Part shown: one piece after another, positions 62,120 through 64,000 of the stretch
Layout: each line of letters opens with the position of its first letter
How positions within the stretch are numbered: the stretch's first letter is position 1
NCBI RefSeq assembly: GCF_018991925.1
Contig: NW_024729477.1
Coordinates: 306,001-370,000 of the forward strand
Direction of reading: 5' to 3'
Length of the DNA stretch: 64,000 nt
From: Homarus americanus
Taxonomy: Eukaryota > Arthropoda > Malacostraca > Decapoda > Nephropidae
Notes under the pieces: generated by a model
Told to the model about the DNA's origin: nothing
What the model saw: only the letters and a program-made list of their open reading frames with translations
Databases searched by the model: none
Program-made: the position numbers and the translations under genes

Positions 62120-64000
62120 CACTGTTTTTTTTTTAAGTACATTTCCTTCAGTTTTTAGTGAAATGTATCTAGGGATTATTATTTTTTTGGAGGTATTATT
62201 TTTTTTTTAAAGCTTTTGATGGATTTTGTATTGAGGTTTTGTGTGTTTTGTTTTTGTTTATTTTGACGTGATAGGATTAGAAATTCTTTTGTTATTTTAG
62301 CGCCATGATATAATGTGAAAGGTGGTTAGTATTCTGGATAGCCGTTGGATAGTTTCTGGAGATAGTGGTGCTAAGATAACAGTGTAGGAGTTATATTCGG
62401 TATAAAACTGCTACGAATATTCTGCGTATATCTAAATCCTAGTAAGGGCAGAGCAAGTATTGGCTAATCAGTGCGTATATACAGTATATATATCGAGCGT
62501 TCATAATCGATTAATATTATTCTTTCATTGTAAAAATCGCTAATAAAAGTCCTGTCCCTCCCAGATCATCTATTTATCTCGGGAATATTTATATAGATTT
62601 AAGATCAACATCGACGAAGCAAAAACCCTAAGGCGCCATCCTCATTAATTTACCTGGGCTAATTAACAGGTGGAGGGTCGTAGTTTATATCATTAGGGGA
62701 GATAACGTGGAGGTGTGACAGGGAATACCTTATCTGGGGGGGTGGGGAGGGGGGGCCTGGATCTTCCTTTCTGTTAATCTTGCACTGCCACCTCCTTGCT
62801 CGACTGTGTATCCACCTGTAAATGGTTCCTAAGGGCTGCCTCATACCTTGTACTTGGACCGTATATAGAGTGGTGGTAGCTGTCCTTTCCTCAGTACTGA
62901 TCTGTAGCGCACTGGTGATAGGTATCTCTCGTCTTTCCTCCTTTATAGTACCTTTATCCTGCCTTATCTTAGGCTTAAATTAAGTAAATAGTTTATAATT
63001 TAATGAATATAAAAGGAAATTAGTAAATGTATAATTAAATTTATAAATAGACGGGAATGAGATAATTAATACAAATAATTAAGTTTAATGGACTGATCCA
63101 TGAACACCGTAATTGATAACTATTGTAAATCTTCCCAGTGAAATAATTCATAATTTACTGTAATTAACTGACTAATCCCTTGAAATTCAATTATATATAG
63201 ACTGTATAATTCACCATAACTTTAGTAATTAATTATATACTTTCAGTTATGTTAGTAATGCTTATGTTTATAAAATACCAAAGTATTATTTTTTTTTTCT
63301 CAAGTTTATTGTTTATGAGGTTGAAAGGTTTTATCTGCCTCAGTGGTAAAGGGAAGAGTGGAAGACTTTGATGTATAGCAAGACGTCAGAGTTAATTACT
63401 AGACCTTTAAAGTATACTGTGTTGACATGAAGGTGTTGATGTCTCTCGTTTGTTTACTGACACTCAGGTAGACTTACATACGCCCGTGTAAACATTAACG
63501 AATACACACACACGGCCATAGAGACACCGAATACTGGATTATAGATGAATGTAATATACGGTACCTGTTATTATTTACTTCCTTATTAATTACACTCACC
63601 TGGTGTATGATGCAGTAGACTACCTGCGTGGTTATCCCTGCCGAAGTGTTGGAGGGAAGGACGCCACGTGATGGTCTTCATGTCTCTGTACTCCGCAGGT
63701 CGTGGCCTGTTTGTGGAGTGCATGTACAATACTCAAGCTTGTGTACATAATGCAAGTCTAATACCACGTGCTAAATAAACCATGTGTATGTTTATCCAAG
63801 GACCGAGGTGTTCCACGGGGTGAGCGGTGTGGCTGTGGTGGGGCCTGGGTGTGTGTGGGTTAGTGCCCGGCAACACACAGCCCCACCTGAGCACCATCTC
63901 CGCTCCACCATATGGTTCATTACCACCTATGTGTACCTCACTTGCTAAGGTAATCAATGGGATACACCTGTACTGTCGCAGCTGTCTCGCGAAAGGAATA

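Larger units (their letters stand above)
54364..64000. other. Non-coding stretch to the window end; no gene recognised
   Basis: Contains TG (55611-55661, 57856-57906, 59911-59942), CT (56689-56733, 58760-58793, 60765-60800), AAC (56194-56232), CA (61344-61378) and ATC (61718-61785) microsatellites, a polypyrimidine block (56740-57010), GGCTTGGTTT-type repeats (57320-57480), TTAGG arrays at 60572 and 61427, a 29-bp triple repeat (62031-62119) and an AT-rich tract (62980-63300). One weak exon candidate near 63699 is discussed in the findings. Confidence 0.45.

Overview
The window reads as arthropod nuclear DNA, most likely from a decapod crustacean. The pentamer TTAGG/CCTAA, the arthropod telomere unit, occurs as short interstitial arrays at about 17 places. 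Long perfect CA/TG, GA/CT, ATT, AAC and ATC microsatellites and many minisatellites fill much of the sequence. The recognisable coding remnants are decayed non-LTR retrotransposons. There are no operons, no dense ORFs and no prokaryotic or viral gene layout. The assignment to decapods is inferred from this texture; no marker gene in the window proves it.

The only convincing cellular coding sequence is one exon at 31066-31564 (+). It encodes a signal peptide, a basic linker and a domain resembling the N-terminal agrin (NtA, OB-fold) domain of the basement-membrane proteoglycan agrin. It ends at a phase-1 splice donor. A GC-rich island of about 0.8 kb, with a GGGGC array and an arthropod-type initiator match, lies just upstream, so this looks like the first coding exon of an agrin-like gene. 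No convincing second exon is visible, so the remaining 32 kb is probably intron 1.

Layout: 1-640, two head-to-tail fragments of the 3' end of a retroelement (+). 640-5285, non-coding, with TTAGG arrays and a G-rich patch. 5290-5930, reverse-transcriptase pseudogene (-) with a 27-bp minisatellite at its 3' side. 5930-16030, repeats, including a 48-bp minisatellite that is open in frame. 16035-16150, tRNA-like SINE. 16925-17600, third copy of the first retroelement (-). 19550-20461, 5'-truncated LINE (-) abutting a TTAGG array. 20490-29900, mostly simple repeats, plus an exon-like island with an in-frame 48-codon duplication (23805-24150) and a 101-bp repeat carrying nuclear-receptor half-sites. 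29905-29995, 5S rRNA-derived sequence (-). 30780-31570, promoter-like island and agrin-like exon. 31570-64000, probable intron or intergenic DNA rich in minisatellites of 17, 20, 29, 36 and 60 bp.

I found no clearly new biological system. The most useful leads are the agrin-like exon, the three related retroelement 3' ends with (GTA)n tails and a possible PDDEXK-type motif, the exon-like island at 23.8-24.15 kb, and the many interstitial telomeric arrays.
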